Shown piece by piece: positions 10,721 to 21,446 of a stretch of DNA of 64,000 nt. The translations under genes and the position numbers were made by a program. The stretch covers positions 372,001 to 436,000 of the forward strand of contig JAAVTG010000614.1 in assembly GCA_011947345.1 (NCBI GenBank). The letters are read 5' to 3'. This stretch comes from Phytophthora quininea (taxonomy: Eukaryota; Oomycota; Peronosporomycetes; Peronosporales; Peronosporaceae). The notes under the pieces were generated by a model. That model saw only the letters and a list, made by a program, of their open reading frames with translations. It was not told where the DNA came from and ran no database searches. Numbering within the stretch: the first letter of the stretch is position 1; each line of letters starts with the position of its first letter.

Positions 10721-12618
10721 ATGACGCACATCGAAGCGATGGCGAGCAGCTCGCCGCCAATGTACCGCGCGCTGTGCGTGCCGTCGGGCAATGTCGTGGC
10801 TCTCGGTTTGCAGCGCGAAGCGCCCACCGTCTGTGCAGGTATGGCTCTGCTGCGTGTGTTCCAGGGTTGCGTGGAGGTGCTCGGATTCCGCCCCGTACCA
10901 GGCGTCTACTGCTCACTGCACTCGCCCAAGTGGAACAGTCTGTTGACAATGCAGCCCAGAGCAGGCAACGAGGACTGTCAAGCTCCTTTTGGTCCTAGCA
11001 ACTTCAGTCTATTGCAGAAGACGCACCCGATGCTGCCTAGCGAGGCACTGAACGAGGACGAGGAGATCGCGGCCGACCGATTGGCCATGCAGCTGGTGCG
11101 GGACTTCCCTGTCGTGTTGGTGCTGCGTGCCATTCCAGCGACCTTCGGCAATGTCACAGTTTCTACGAAAATGCCAGAGCGGAGTCCCCGGCGGCGGTGC
11201 TGCCAGGGTTTAAGGTGATGGTGGCCAAGCAGGATCAGAAGGCGATCACGGAGCTGGTCAACGGATACGACGCGAACGGTGCTGCACCTGTTGGTACCGA
11301 CGTATCGGCCCACGACTGGAAAGAACCGGAGCGAGTATTGTCAGAGCTGATGGTCATGGACTCGTTCAAGACGCTGCAGATCACAGAGCACTGGCAGAAT
11401 ACTGCGGATAGACTTGAAACGAGTCTCCTGTCGAAGGACAAGAGTGTAGTAGTCCGACAAAAGATTTTGGTCTGCGGCGGTAAGGGCGTTGGTAAGTCCA
11501 CATTCTGTCGCTATTTGGTGAACCGGTTGCTGGCGCGGTTCGGAACGGTGGCGTTCCTAGACACGGACTTGGGACAGACAGAGCTGACGCCGCCTGGATT
11601 GGTTTCGCTGCACGCTTTGACGACTCCGTTGTTGGGGCCTGGGTTTTCACAAATGAAAAATCCGATTCGGAGTTTCTTCTGCGGCAACACCAACCCGGGC
11701 AACGACCCACTGTACTACATGAAGGCGGTGAAAAGCCTTCTTCAGTTATACGAACGCAAGTGGGGTAAGAACGCGACCGCTATCGGTGGCGATACGCGGG
11801 TGTGTGTTCCGCTTGTGATCAACACCGACGGGTGGATCAAAAGCATGGGCTACGACCTGCTGTGCAACGTCATTCAAGAGACGAACCCCGACCACGTCGT
11901 GCAGATGATTGCAGCGACCAAAAACAAGCAGTTCGACATCCCGACGGGTGGAGGGTGGCAAGTCCACGGCGTTCAGCCTTGGGACCCCGTTGGTTTGAGT
12001 CAACCACCGCGAAGTTCCAAGGAACTACGACTCTATCGTCTGCACACATATTTCCTGAGCTGTGCACGTTGCGATCTCCCGCGGATGCAGTTGCAGAACC
12101 TTCACGTGCTGTCAGAGAAGAATCGTGTCGACGCCGACATCTACCGCGCGTACACTCAGCTGACGCCGTTCGTTGTGTCGTTCGACCAAGTGGACATTGC
12201 ATTCGCCGGATCGTCCGTCCCGCCCAGCCAGCTCCTGTTTTCGCTCAACGCTTCCCTCGTGGGGCTTTGTCTTAACGTTGACCACCAGCCAACCAAGCAA
12301 GACGAACACGAGAGTGCAACGGGCCCGCCACGGATAGTACTGCAGCCAACTCACGCTCCGTGCGTCGGAGTTGGAATTATACGTGCTGTGGATGCCGAGA
12401 AACGTCTGCTGTTCATCCTCAGCCCACTTCCTCTCTCTGTGCTGAAGCGTGTCAACTTGTTGGTGCGCAGCAGCATCCCGCTCACGACCATGTTGCAGTC
12501 CGCCCACGAGCCATCGCAAGCTCCGTATGTCGTCACCGAAGTCGTCGCCTCTGACGGCACTGGCTCCGCTGTCATGCAGAGTCGCAACAATCTCAAACGC
12601 AAGCGCGACAGCAAGTAA
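10721..12618 (+). CDS. NOL9: NOL9/GRC3-type polynucleotide 5'-hydroxyl kinase
   Basis: The central P-loop ILVCGGKGVGKSTFCRYLVN and the following VAFLDTDLGQTELTPPG are diagnostic of the CLP1/GRC3 kinase family. The C-terminal half, with SFDQVDIAFAG and a beta-rich tail, fits NOL9/GRC3 rather than CLP1. These enzymes phosphorylate the 5' end of rRNA precursors during ITS2 processing in the nucleolus. The N-terminal 145 residues lie in another frame. The break near 11158 is closed by one extra T in the run before TTCTACGAA, which gives a smooth reading FGNVTV-FYENARAESP. With this the protein is about 632 residues, near the family's usual length. The end KRKRDSK is a basic nuclear-type tail. An alternative start is at 10739. 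Confidence 0.85.
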
Positions 12619-12675
12619 TAGAGATAGAGTACTTCATGTTATGTGTATTGATGGCCACTTGTATTTTCCTTCTTG

Positions 12676-13119
12676 CTAGCGACTGATGACGCAGACCTCG
12701 TTGTGCGTAGCATCTTGGTAGAGAGAGAGACACTCGTCTTTGATGTTGTCGGGCTCGGGCCACGAGTCCAGCGAGAGTGCAAGATCTTGGCTTGGACTCA
12801 ACTTTTGAAGGAGGTCAAACAGCTCGAAGTTGCTGACGGACTCGAGGACTTGCATTGACCTCAGCGATTTTTTGCGGGAAACCATTGGGATAGCAATGGG
12901 GCACACAGAAGCATCAGTGCCACGACCGACACCGACGCGTTTGCAGCTCGGATCATGATGACAATGCTTGCAGGAAGATCGCGACTGTTTGAAGCTGGGG
13001 GTACGATTGGGATACGTTTCGACTATATAGACATTTGTATACCGATCGGAAACAAGGGTACGCTTTTTTGAAGAAGTTGACAAGCATGGCGAAGCTGAGA
13101 GCTCCATCCGGCGGCGCAA
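12676..13119 (-). CDS. Small hypothetical protein
   Basis: A 147-residue open frame on the minus strand. It contains CKHCHHDPSCKRV near residue 50 and a leucine-rich helix FELFDLLQKLSPSQDLALSL near residue 118. I do not recognise it. It fills the space between the NOL9-like gene and the Myb-like gene and overlaps the first 34 bp of the latter on the opposite strand. Its own start may therefore be an internal ATG further down. No intron is needed. It could be real, because no better frame exists in this gap, but codon-level support is weak. Confidence 0.35.
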   Translation of the reverse strand: MRRRMELSASPCLSTSSKKRTLVSDRYTNVYIVETYPNRTPSFKQSRSSCKHCHHDPSCKRVGVGRGTDASVCPIAIPMVSRKKSLRSMQVLESVSNFELFDLLQKLSPSQDLALSLDSWPEPDNIKDECLSLYQDATHNEVCVISR

Positions 13120-13639
13120 CGCCGAAGAGGAAGAAGTTCTACTTCACGGGGAAGCGGACATGGATCTGCTCAAGGTGAGTCTCAAGCGTCGGCTGTTTAC
13201 GGTAGCTCAAGGTCAAAGAGGAACCGCATACCAGACAGAGCTCGGTCAGAGATTTCACGCCACGCTGAGTAGTCGAACGGTCAAAGAACGGCTCAAGTTC
13301 TTGGTGGACGAATTCAGGACGACAGATCAAATGAACTGCAAGAAGTCGAGGACTGCTGCGGAGTACAAAGAGTTCAAACAGTTACTCGTCGCCGTCACGA
13401 AGCAGATGAACAACTCACACACTGGAGAAGACACTACGGACTTACTGCAATCGCAGGAACAGCCAGGCAAGAGAATGTGCCAACGGAAGTATTCAGAAGA
13501 CAGCGACTCAGATGCAAGCGTTGATGCAGATCAGCATGAGTGGAGTGGATCCATTGAGGATCAAACACTTCTGCCTACTGCTGAGGAAGGAGAAGAGGTG
13601 CCTGGCTTGGTGACAGAAGCGATCGACAAGGACGAATGA
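13086..13639 (+). CDS. Myb/SANT-like DNA-binding domain protein
   Basis: From ATG 13086 the protein starts MAKLRAPSGGATPKRKKFYF. One base later than read, near 13155 (GCGGACATG, one G short), it continues MDLLKVSLKRRLFTVAQGQR and then LSSRTVKERLKFLVDEFR and AEYKEFKQLLVAV. This is the pattern of the Myb/SANT-like domains that are abundant in oomycetes: a hydrophobic first helix, a G-rich turn, then a SSRTVxERLxxLL helix. The C-terminal 60 residues are acidic and disordered. It is likely a nuclear DNA-binding protein or one domesticated from a transposon; I cannot tell which. About 185 residues after joining the two frames. Confidence 0.55.
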
Positions 13640-13791
13640 GGCGCCAGTTGGTCCTGAAGCAGCAGCAGAGACAATAGTAGCGTCGTAGATTTTGTATCAG
13701 AGCTTCCTGCACGTCGTACTGTACCTCTAATTAACGCAACAGACTTGGTTTGCACGTTTATTTGCCGTCTTGCAACGAAGCTCTCTACTTC

Positions 13792-15157
13792 CTACTCCCG
13801 GAAGGAAAAGTCCTTGTCCGCGGCCTCGGCATGGGGTGTCGCGATGGCGCCCATGTGGTAGTCGCCGCACGATACTCTGCCGCACAGCCAAATACGTTAG
13901 ACCACGATAGCTAGGGCACTTTTGGAGCAGTACGTACGAGGTGATGTTGACATCGGCCAGAGCCTGGATCTGAACAGGCTGGAGCTGGTTCTTGCGGTCG
14001 CCGTGGCCCAGGCAGTTAGAGCTGCCCTTGCCGAACGTAAAGACCTTGCCGTCGTCCGTCAGCGCGACCGTGTACTGTCGCCCGCAAGCAACCTGCACCA
14101 TCTTGTGCTCGTTAACGGCCGTCATCTCGCGCGGCTCGATCCAGATTTTGGCGCCCCACATGTACAGACGTCCGTCCTCCGTCACAGCTGCGGCGTGGTC
14201 GTAACCAGCAGCAATCTGCTTGACCTGCAAGCCATTGAATGCTTCAACCAGCACCGGAATGGACTCAATGTTGTAGACGTCCATGGCCAGACCGCCGCCA
14301 ATACCAAGCTGGTTCTCTGTCAAAAGCCAACACGAATCAGCCAAGTTTACTTCTCCTACTCAATCCTCAGCAATGCCACACGTACGACTGTTGCCGCCCC
14401 AGCTATACAGCTCTCCCTTGTCCGTCAGCGCGAAGGAAAAATCCCGACCAGCAGCGATACCTACCACGTTGTCCTTGGAGAAGAACTCGATGGGCTCAGG
14501 CACCTCGCACGTGTCGGACTCTCCATTGCCCAAACGGCCGTACTCTCCGTTACCCCAAGCCCAGATCTCGCCGTCCTTGGTGAGTGCCACGGTGTGGAAC
14601 TCGCCGCACTCGACGGTGGCGATGGGGACGCCCTGATCCACCAAAGTCTTCAGCAGTCTCGGCGTGGGCTCGTCCTTGCCGCCAGCGTGGCCCAAACCGC
14701 CCGCACCTTTCATGGTGGAACCTCCCCAGCCCCACGAGTACATCTTGCCATCAGCGTCCACAGCCGCCGTGAAGTAGTCGCCGCATGACACGTCCACAAT
14801 CTTGATACCTTTAAGCGCTTCCACCTCCTGGGGCAGCGTCTCCATCTCACTAGAAACCCCCAGCCCCAACTTGCTGTACTCGTTGGATCCCCACACAAAC
14901 AACTTGCCGTCCTCATTAACTGCAAGACGCAACAGTCAATACCCACGCCAGTATCAATGGCACCGAAACTAGACTAAGAACCTACTGGCAGCACTGTGAC
15001 TCGCTCCAAACTCGAGATGTGTCACGCCTTTGCCCTCCAGCGCCTCCAGCAGCTTGGGTGTCAGCTCCTCGTACGCGTTACGGATGCCAGACTTGACCAC
15101 TTCGCCGTGGCCCAGCTGCCCCAGCGTGCCGTTGCCCCAAGTATACACTGCCTCCAT
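13792..15157 (-). CDS. RCC1-repeat protein
   Basis: Four exons on the minus strand (15157-14986, 14919-14386, 14316-13938, 13876-13792) join in phase to give 389 residues. Introns are 60-69 nt with GTACGT or GTAGGT donors. The protein is a complete beta-propeller of RCC1 repeats. Each blade shows VxxGxxHTxALTxDGxxxxWG, for example ATVECGEFHTVALTKDGEIW and GIAAGRDFSFALTDKGELYS. Propellers of this kind act as guanine-nucleotide exchange factors (RCC1), UV-B receptors (UVR8) or scaffolds. I see no RCC1-specific nuclear tail and no UVR8 VP motif, so the exact role is open. The start MEAVYTWGNG begins directly in blade 1. The frame is intact and the gene is divergent from the methyltransferase gene, with 240 bp between the starts. 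Confidence 0.88.
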
Positions 15158-15397
15158 TGACACAATCGACACGTGAGTTTTACTACAACTTCCCAGTGTC
15201 ACCTGCAGGCGATAGACCCACCGCTGGATTGCGTAGAGAACGCTGCGTGCTTCCATACCCCGCGCGTGGTCGCAATTCGTCGCGCTGCGACGCGGAGAGC
15301 GCCGACAAAGAGCACCATTTTCGACTGGACTATGTGTGGATCCCAGCCGCTGACCGGCAAAATGTAACCCGGTTACATTCAGTGTAATTTTGTATCC

Positions 15398-16433
15398 ATG
15401 ACGACGCAAGGCAACTTCTATGGGGTCGACGCGGCCGGGAACGAGGCGCTTTACAGCTCGCTGGGGCAGCAGGTGATGATGCAGTGGGAGCAGCGCTACA
15501 TGCAGCTGGCAGTGGAGGCGCTGCGCATCCGACTGACCGACCGTGTGCTGGAAATCGGCTTTGGCTTGGGCTATTCGGCCACGCACATCCAAACGTTCGG
15601 GCCCAGAAGCCACAGCGTCATTGAGTGCGATCGGGAGACGCTGCAGCGTTTGCAGCACTTCGCAGCCACGCACCACAATGTGGAGATCGTGGCAGGAACG
15701 TGGCAACAGACACTGCAAACCTTGGGCACCTTCGACTGCATCTTCTTCGACGATTACCCACTACCAGAGCTCAGCGACCAAGCAGAAGACAGTAGCTCCA
15801 GCAACCGGTGCGTTAACATATTGCAACATTATTATTAAAAAGGCATTTACTGATGGAGATTTTGTTACTGATAGGTCAAGGTGGCACGAGTTTCTGGACA
15901 TTGCATTGAAGCACTGCAATAAGGGAGCGAGGATCTCCGGGTACTTGGCCAGAGAGGTGGATCTGCAACGTCCTGGCTGCCGAGTGGAGGTGACAAAGGT
16001 GTCTGTGAATGTATCGGAGCAGTGTAACTATTTCCCGCACAAGACGGCGCTCGTACCGGTGATTACTGTCGTGGATACTGCTGCTGCTGCTGTGGGCAGA
16101 AGAGTGCTGCCCAACCCGTCGAAGAAGTTTGTTCGTGCTTTTAATAATGCGGAACAAATGGGAGAACCAAGGACTGGATTTACTACTGAACGAGGACAGA
16201 TGGATGAAATTCGTGGTTTCTTGCTCGCTCACGAGATGGAGACGTTGTCGTACGGAGATGATGGCGATATTGCGGAGGATGGAGCTCAGAGTTTGCACGG
16301 AAACGATGGCAATTGGGAGGGTGGAAAATCAGAATACTATAGTGACAACCAGTCCCGTAAAGAATTCCTGCGAGGACTGCGGAGTAATGCCGCCTCTGCT
16401 AAACGATCCGTGACAGCAACCAAGAGTACGTGA
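15398..16433 (+). CDS. SAM-dependent methyltransferase (RMT2/GAMT-like)
   Basis: Two exons (15398-15807 and 15875-16433, intron 67 nt) give 322 residues. Residues 20-140 form a class I methyltransferase core. Motif I is VLEIGFGLGYSATHIQTFGP, followed by HSVIECDRETLQRL for motif post-I and FDCIFFDDYPLP for motif II. The WE-x-x-YM helix ahead of motif I and the DDYP end are shared with guanidinoacetate and RMT2-type arginine methyltransferases, but the substrate is not certain. After residue 230 comes a non-conserved, acidic and probably disordered tail not usual for the family. The gene shares a short divergent promoter region with the RCC1 gene. Confidence 0.75.
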
Positions 16434-17038
16434 GCTGTCATGCTGTAGTCTGGAATCAAGGGCAGCTGTCGTTGCCAACGCTTACATTTTACGAGCTTGG
16501 CCAGTTCGAGATCGTGTACTTGGTCGATGCATCGATTTTGCCGCCATGGGCTTCTGCTCTTGAGTGATTGAAATGATGAATCTCTTCAAGGTCTTCCACA
16601 CAACCAGCTGCAAATACTGTCATAGCTCTCCAAACCTGAGTGATTCAGGTTGAGCATCGACACAGCTAATTGAGAATCTGCTGCAGGCAAGAGCGATGTC
16701 GTGTTGGCCAGCAGGATATGAAGCAGGATTAGTACAGTGGCTCGTTCGCTATGCAATCCCGCGACAACTTTTTTTTCGCATGACTAACTGCGTTTGGAGG
16801 ACCGCGGGCGATTTGCGTCGATCAAGATTCAGCCAATACATGACGTACTCGGTGGGAATGTCAAGCCTGTTGTCGAAAGATTCGTGTTGCTCCTTTCCCA
16901 ATTGTTGCACAACAAATTTCGCTAGGAGTGAGGCGGCTTCAACATTATTGGTCTCCTTGCGGTTCCGGGGAATTGGACTATATTTCGTTGTGCAAGCGCA
17001 AGTATATCCAAACGATCAAGGCTGTATCCAGCTTTACG
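16434..17038. other. Intergenic region upstream of secreted gene 1
   Basis: 605 bp of ordinary composition. The longest frames inside (for example around 16696-17038) show no family resemblance. It should hold the promoter of the secreted gene that follows; I see no perfect Inr/FPR pair. Confidence 0.4.
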
Positions 17039-18835
17039 ATGCCCAGGCTTCTTGTGGCGTTCACCGTGTTGGCGGCTAAATACACCCTCGCAACAGCGCA
17101 AACGTATTCTTTCAGCAAAAATGGCGCCCCGACAGCATCGCCCATGGCCACAGTGGCTGCAACGGGTAGCTTGGAAGTAATCTCATCAGGTATCAGCGCC
17201 GATTCACTCGACGACGATGAGTCTTCAGATAGTGACGACAACGACTTCGCTGGATCGACGACGCAATCTGGTGCAAATGTTGCGTCACAAGTATCCTCAA
17301 CTTCCAGTGGCCTGGCGTTCGCAATTGGAAACGTGGCCAACGCCACCAGTACAATCGAGTCGACCTACACCAACTGGGTGGGGTCAGCTCTAGGGACTGC
17401 CTCTGACACAGCTTGTTATCGCGAAGCCCACCTCGCAAGTACGTGTCCGCTTGAATTCGACAGTAGCGTTGAAACGTGCTGGGCCCAGTGTCCGTACGCG
17501 TACCCTGTCGAGTGTGGATTGGAATGTATTCGACAGGGAGACGACTGTGGTTTAGAGATAATCACGAAGATCTCGACGGTGGCTCAATCCGCGCTATCTC
17601 TCGCTACCTTCGGCTTGTACGGAGAGTTCAAAGTGATGGCCAAAGGCCTTCAAACGGCGATCAAGTGCGGCAAGGAAATGATGGGCTTAGTGAAGTCGCT
17701 GTCGAAGTATGTCCGAACTGTCAAGGTGAACGACCCACAGACGACGCAAGATCAGCTGCTAACAATGTTGTATCAGACTGACAACGTTGTGTTCGACGCG
17801 CCTGTGACGATCGCTTCGTGCCTCGGGATTAAAGTCGCTGATGACGTCAAGTTTGCCGACAGAGTACTCAACACTGCCGAGCTTGCTCTTAAGGAGATCA
17901 TTGCGAACGGAGCCACGATCGTTTCCAGTTGGACCGCTTTCACAAGCTTCATGAAGAATATAACCCTAGGCGAGTCAATCGATTCACTGAATGACACAGA
18001 TATCACGTCGCTGCAGTCCGCACTCGAGTCGAACTCGACCTGCGGGTACGATATCAAGCGGCTCTTGGATCGAACGTGGATGACCATCGCAGATCTTCGC
18101 AAACAAGACCCGACCATCTCCGAAGAGGACGTTCGCGTCGCCATGAGTGAATCAAACCTCGTTTTAAACGAGATCCCAGTTGTGACGAACAATTGTATGA
18201 AGGAACTGGTAGCTGAGTCGGGTGAGTCCAAGGCGTACTCGATCCGCGACACGTTGAGGAAAACGTTTGGAGGAATTGTGGACGACTTGATCAGCTCAGG
18301 AACAAGCAGCAACGGTACGCTCCTGACTGCCGAGGAGTACGCTTACAAGATCGCCGATAAAGCGCTCACTTTCTACGCTGTTTGGGACGTCACGAACGTC
18401 GCCGGCGTCGTCTCTGAGTTCTTTCAGACCATTTGCGGTCCCACCCAGTTTATTGGTGAGATCGATGATGGCACAGCCGAGGAAGCTCTGGGGTTATCGA
18501 TAGTGGGCGACGCTTTCAACAACAGCTCTGGCAGCTGGTCTAAGACTGGCGACGGCACCGTTACCATCACTTTCCAAAGTGTTGATACAGAGGATGTGAC
18601 CGTAAATATCAAGTCGGGAGGCCACGCATTGGACAAGGTCGCTGTCGCGGCTGGGGAGACCGTGGCCTGGACGTCAAACGTTTCAGCACTGGAGACCAAG
18701 ACTTTGTACTTGGATCGATGGCGACCTGGCTTCCTGGGGCTCCCTGGCACAGGCGGCGGGTCGTTGTTGTTGTGGATCCCTCGAGCTGCTCAGGGCGGTC
18801 ACTTGGAGCTGACAGCCATGCTCAACGAAAGCTGA
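17039..18835 (+). CDS. Secreted protein, paralogue 1 of a three-gene tandem family
   Basis: 598 residues, intronless, not a family I recognise. MPRLLVAFTVLAAKYTLATA is a good signal peptide with cleavage expected before QTYS. Residues about 57-78 are an acidic Asp/Ser stretch. A cysteine-rich segment follows (ACYREAHLASTCPLEF, TCWAQCPYAYPVECGLEC), then a long helical region with few cysteines. The C-terminal beta-type domain contains VTVNIKSGG, VAWTSNVSALETKTLYLDRW and GFLGLPGTGGGSLLLWIP. There are many N-x-S/T sites and no TM segment or GPI signal, so the mature protein is probably extracellular and glycosylated. I chose ATG 17039 over the open frame reaching back to 16928 because only this start exposes the signal peptide. 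The frame is intact. It is very similar along its whole length to the next gene. Confidence 0.85.
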   Translation: MPRLLVAFTVLAAKYTLATAQTYSFSKNGAPTASPMATVAATGSLEVISSGISADSLDDDESSDSDDNDFAGSTTQSGANVASQVSSTSSGLAFAIGNVANATSTIESTYTNWVGSALGTASDTACYREAHLASTCPLEFDSSVETCWAQCPYAYPVECGLECIRQGDDCGLEIITKISTVAQSALSLATFGLYGEFKVMAKGLQTAIKCGKEMMGLVKSLSKYVRTVKVNDPQTTQDQLLTMLYQTDNVVFDAPVTIASCLGIKVADDVKFADRVLNTAELALKEIIANGATIVSSWTAFTSFMKNITLGESIDSLNDTDITSLQSALESNSTCGYDIKRLLDRTWMTIADLRKQDPTISEEDVRVAMSESNLVLNEIPVVTNNCMKELVAESGESKAYSIRDTLRKTFGGIVDDLISSGTSSNGTLLTAEEYAYKIADKALTFYAVWDVTNVAGVVSEFFQTICGPTQFIGEIDDGTAEEALGLSIVGDAFNNSSGSWSKTGDGTVTITFQSVDTEDVTVNIKSGGHALDKVAVAAGETVAWTSNVSALETKTLYLDRWRPGFLGLPGTGGGSLLLWIPRAAQGGHLELTAMLNES

Positions 18836-19634
18836 ACGGAATTTGAATTGGTCCTGAAATGTAATTGCGACTGCCACTGTTAAACGTGCTTTCATTTAAC
18901 GCCCATCTCATTGCGCGACCAGCAAAATCATGAAAGGCAGTGGATACAAGCGGAGGCTTTCGCGCGTCCAAAGTGAATTCCCACTCGATTTAAATTATAC
19001 TTGTATCAATTTGACATGACGCTGTTGGCTGTCCTCAACGTACAGTACAGCCAGCTATCGATATGATCTGGAGGAGGAGCCGGTCGGTATTGGACAACAA
19101 GACAGGGCAAAACAGACGAGGGAATCGCTGTGCAAGGACTTGCTTCCCTCCACTACTGAACCACGTGACCGCGTGCGCCAGTGTTTCTGCCATCTTGACG
19201 GAGTTCAAGCTTTTCTGTGCATTTCGCTAATCCCCGCTCAGATCATGCTGCTTCCACATCTCAAGATGGCAGATTCGCTCCACCTGGCCAACAGAATCGT
19301 GGAGGTCGACCAAGTCGATGTCCTGAGAACGTTTGTGCTCATCAGCAGGAAAACATGCAGTTTTCGCAGGTTAGCTGTCAGTCCCATTGAGATTCGTTGT
19401 CTGCACCGGAACAGATTCGCAGCTCTGCTGTGGGGATTGTGTCTTCAGAAAGCAGAGAGGTTTGCATCGCGATCGTCGAGGATCGTGTCTGGCAATGCAA
19501 GCGCGAATCTAGGCCCCGGCACCATTAGAGACCATCGGTTCTGAGGACAATGTCGGCGGCTGGGTTAACGCCATTGTTCAATCTGCAGCCGTGAGGCTCT
19601 CCGGGGTCTTCCTGGCGCCGGAGCCTCGAGACAC
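18836..19634. other. Intergenic region between secreted genes 1 and 2
   Basis: 799 bp. A 134-codon frame at 19140-19544 has no signal peptide or recognisable motif, and I do not call it. No repeat or RNA gene was seen. The region holds the 3' end of gene 1 and the promoter of gene 2. Confidence 0.4.
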
Positions 19635-21446
19635 ATGGGCAGATTATTGGTATTATCACTCGCCATGATCGTGGCGATGTATTTCGCGACTTGTTTAACA
19701 CAGACGAACGCTTCAGTGCCAGCGGTTGCTGCCGGTCACTTCACAGCGACCCGAAAGCCGTTCGTGGCGGGAACGGTGGCGCCATCAAATTCCTCAGGAG
19801 AAGTAGAAAACGAGAGTGACGACGAAGACTCTGACGACTCAGAAGACAGCGACGATAGCGATGACTCCGAAGACAGCGACGACTCTGACGACAGCAGTGA
19901 CGATACCAAGCCCACCTTCTCAGGCTTGACAATCGGCAGCATCGCCAACGTCACCAGCACCATCAAGTCGACGTACAGGAACTGGGTGGGGACGGCCCTC
20001 GGCAGCAGTGCATCAGACACCGCCTGCTACCGGGAGGCTCACATCGCCAAGACGTGTCCCGTAGGTTTTGACAAGAGCGTTGGGACGTGCTGGGCGCAAT
20101 GTCCGCTGGCATACCCGGTGGAGTGCGGAATGGAGTGCATCAGACAGAACGACGAGTGTGCGCTCGCTATAGTGAGCAAGATCTCGGTTGTGGGTCAAGC
20201 AGCTTTCTCGCTCGCGACGTATAATATGTTCGGACAGTTCAAGCTGATGGCGAGAAGCTTACAAATTGCGCTCAAGTGCGGCAAGGAGATGATGGGACTG
20301 GTCAAGTCCTTAACCAAGTACGTACGCACTCTCAAAGTGAACGATCCGCAGACTTCGCAGGACAAACTACTGACGATGCTATACCAGACAGACAACGTTG
20401 TCTTCGATGTCCCCATCACCATCGCGTCGTGCATGGGCATTAAGGTCAACGAGATGCACAAGTTTGCTGACCGACTGCTCAACACTGCCGAGCTCACACT
20501 CAAGGAGATCATCGCGAACGGCGCAACGATCGTGTCTAGCTGGACTGCTTTCAAGGGGTTCATGAAGAACATCACCCTCGGAGACGCGTTCGACTCGCTG
20601 AGCGACTCGGACATCACTTCTCTGCAGTCTGCACTCGAGTCCGACTCGACCTGCGGGTACGACATGAAGCGGCTTCTAGACCGCTCGTGGATGACTGTGG
20701 CAAACCTGCGCAAGCAGAACCCCGACATCTCGGAGGACGACATCCGCGTGGTCATGAGCCAGTCCAACCTCGTGTTGAACGAGATCCCCACCGTGACCAA
20801 CAACTGCATGGTAGAAATGATCGAAGAGTCGGGCGAGTCCAAAGCGTACAAGATCCGAGAGAACTTGCGGAAGTCCTTCGGCAGTATTCTGGACGACCTC
20901 ATTACCTCTGGCACGAGCAATAATGGAACTCTCCTCACCGCGGGAGACTACGCCTACAAGATTGCAGACAAGGCGGTGACGTTCTACGCCGTGTGGGAAC
21001 GGAAGAACGTCGGCGGTGTGGTGTCCGAGTTCTTCCAGTCCATTTGTGGTCCGACGCAATTTGTTGGCGAAATCGACGACGGCAGTGCAACAGACGCGCT
21101 GGGATTGACGGTAGTCGGAAAAGCGTTTAACAACAGTGTTGGCACCTGGACCCGCAAGGGCGACGGTGTTGTGTCGATCACCTTTGAGAGTGCCGACACG
21201 GAGGACGTGACGGTGAACATCAAGTCTGGTGGCAACAAATTCGCCAAGGTGGTGGTTGCAGCGGGCCAGACGGTGACGTGGACGTCCAATGTGACCGCAC
21301 TGGGAGGCAAGACGCTGTACTTGGATCGGTGGCGACCGGGTTTTCTCGGATTGCCGGGAACTGGAGGTGGCTCACTGAAGTTGTGGGTCCCACGAGCAGC
21401 ACAGGGTGGGCACCTGGACCTAACTGCTACGATTAACGTGAGTTAA
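19635..21446 (+). CDS. Secreted protein, paralogue 2 of the tandem family
   Basis: 603 residues, intronless, frame intact. The signal peptide is MGRLLVLSLAMIVAMYFATC, ending near residue 26. Residues 57-90 are an almost pure Asp/Ser/Glu run, longer than in paralogue 1. After this the two proteins are nearly collinear: ACYREAHIAKTCPVGF, CWAQCPLAYPVECGMEC, KCGKEMMGLVKSLTKYVRT, VLNEIPTVTNNCM, and the C-terminal GKTLYLDRWRPGFLGLPGTG. The cysteine positions are the same, which suggests a common disulfide-linked fold. Function is unknown. The close relation and same orientation point to recent tandem duplication. Secretion and an acidic spacer fit an extracellular or cell-wall role, but that is inference. 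Confidence 0.86.
   Translation: MGRLLVLSLAMIVAMYFATCLTQTNASVPAVAAGHFTATRKPFVAGTVAPSNSSGEVENESDDEDSDDSEDSDDSDDSEDSDDSDDSSDDTKPTFSGLTIGSIANVTSTIKSTYRNWVGTALGSSASDTACYREAHIAKTCPVGFDKSVGTCWAQCPLAYPVECGMECIRQNDECALAIVSKISVVGQAAFSLATYNMFGQFKLMARSLQIALKCGKEMMGLVKSLTKYVRTLKVNDPQTSQDKLLTMLYQTDNVVFDVPITIASCMGIKVNEMHKFADRLLNTAELTLKEIIANGATIVSSWTAFKGFMKNITLGDAFDSLSDSDITSLQSALESDSTCGYDMKRLLDRSWMTVANLRKQNPDISEDDIRVVMSQSNLVLNEIPTVTNNCMVEMIEESGESKAYKIRENLRKSFGSILDDLITSGTSNNGTLLTAGDYAYKIADKAVTFYAVWERKNVGGVVSEFFQSICGPTQFVGEIDDGSATDALGLTVVGKAFNNSVGTWTRKGDGVVSITFESADTEDVTVNIKSGGNKFAKVVVAAGQTVTWTSNVTALGGKTLYLDRWRPGFLGLPGTGGGSLKLWVPRAAQGGHLDLTATINVS
19803..19904 (+). repeat. Acidic Asp/Ser codon repeat in paralogue 2
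   Basis: About 100 bp of imperfect 9-bp units of the type GACAGCGAC encode residues 57-90, which are nearly all D, S and E. The same position in paralogue 1 has a shorter version, and paralogue 3 has a different D/E/S block. A minisatellite-like tract inside a coding region, likely to change length by slippage in steps of three. Confidence 0.75.

Noticed and set aside
19140..19544. 134-codon frame between secreted genes 1 and 2
   Set aside because: No signal peptide, no motif, no intron or promoter signal; composition like intergenic sequence.
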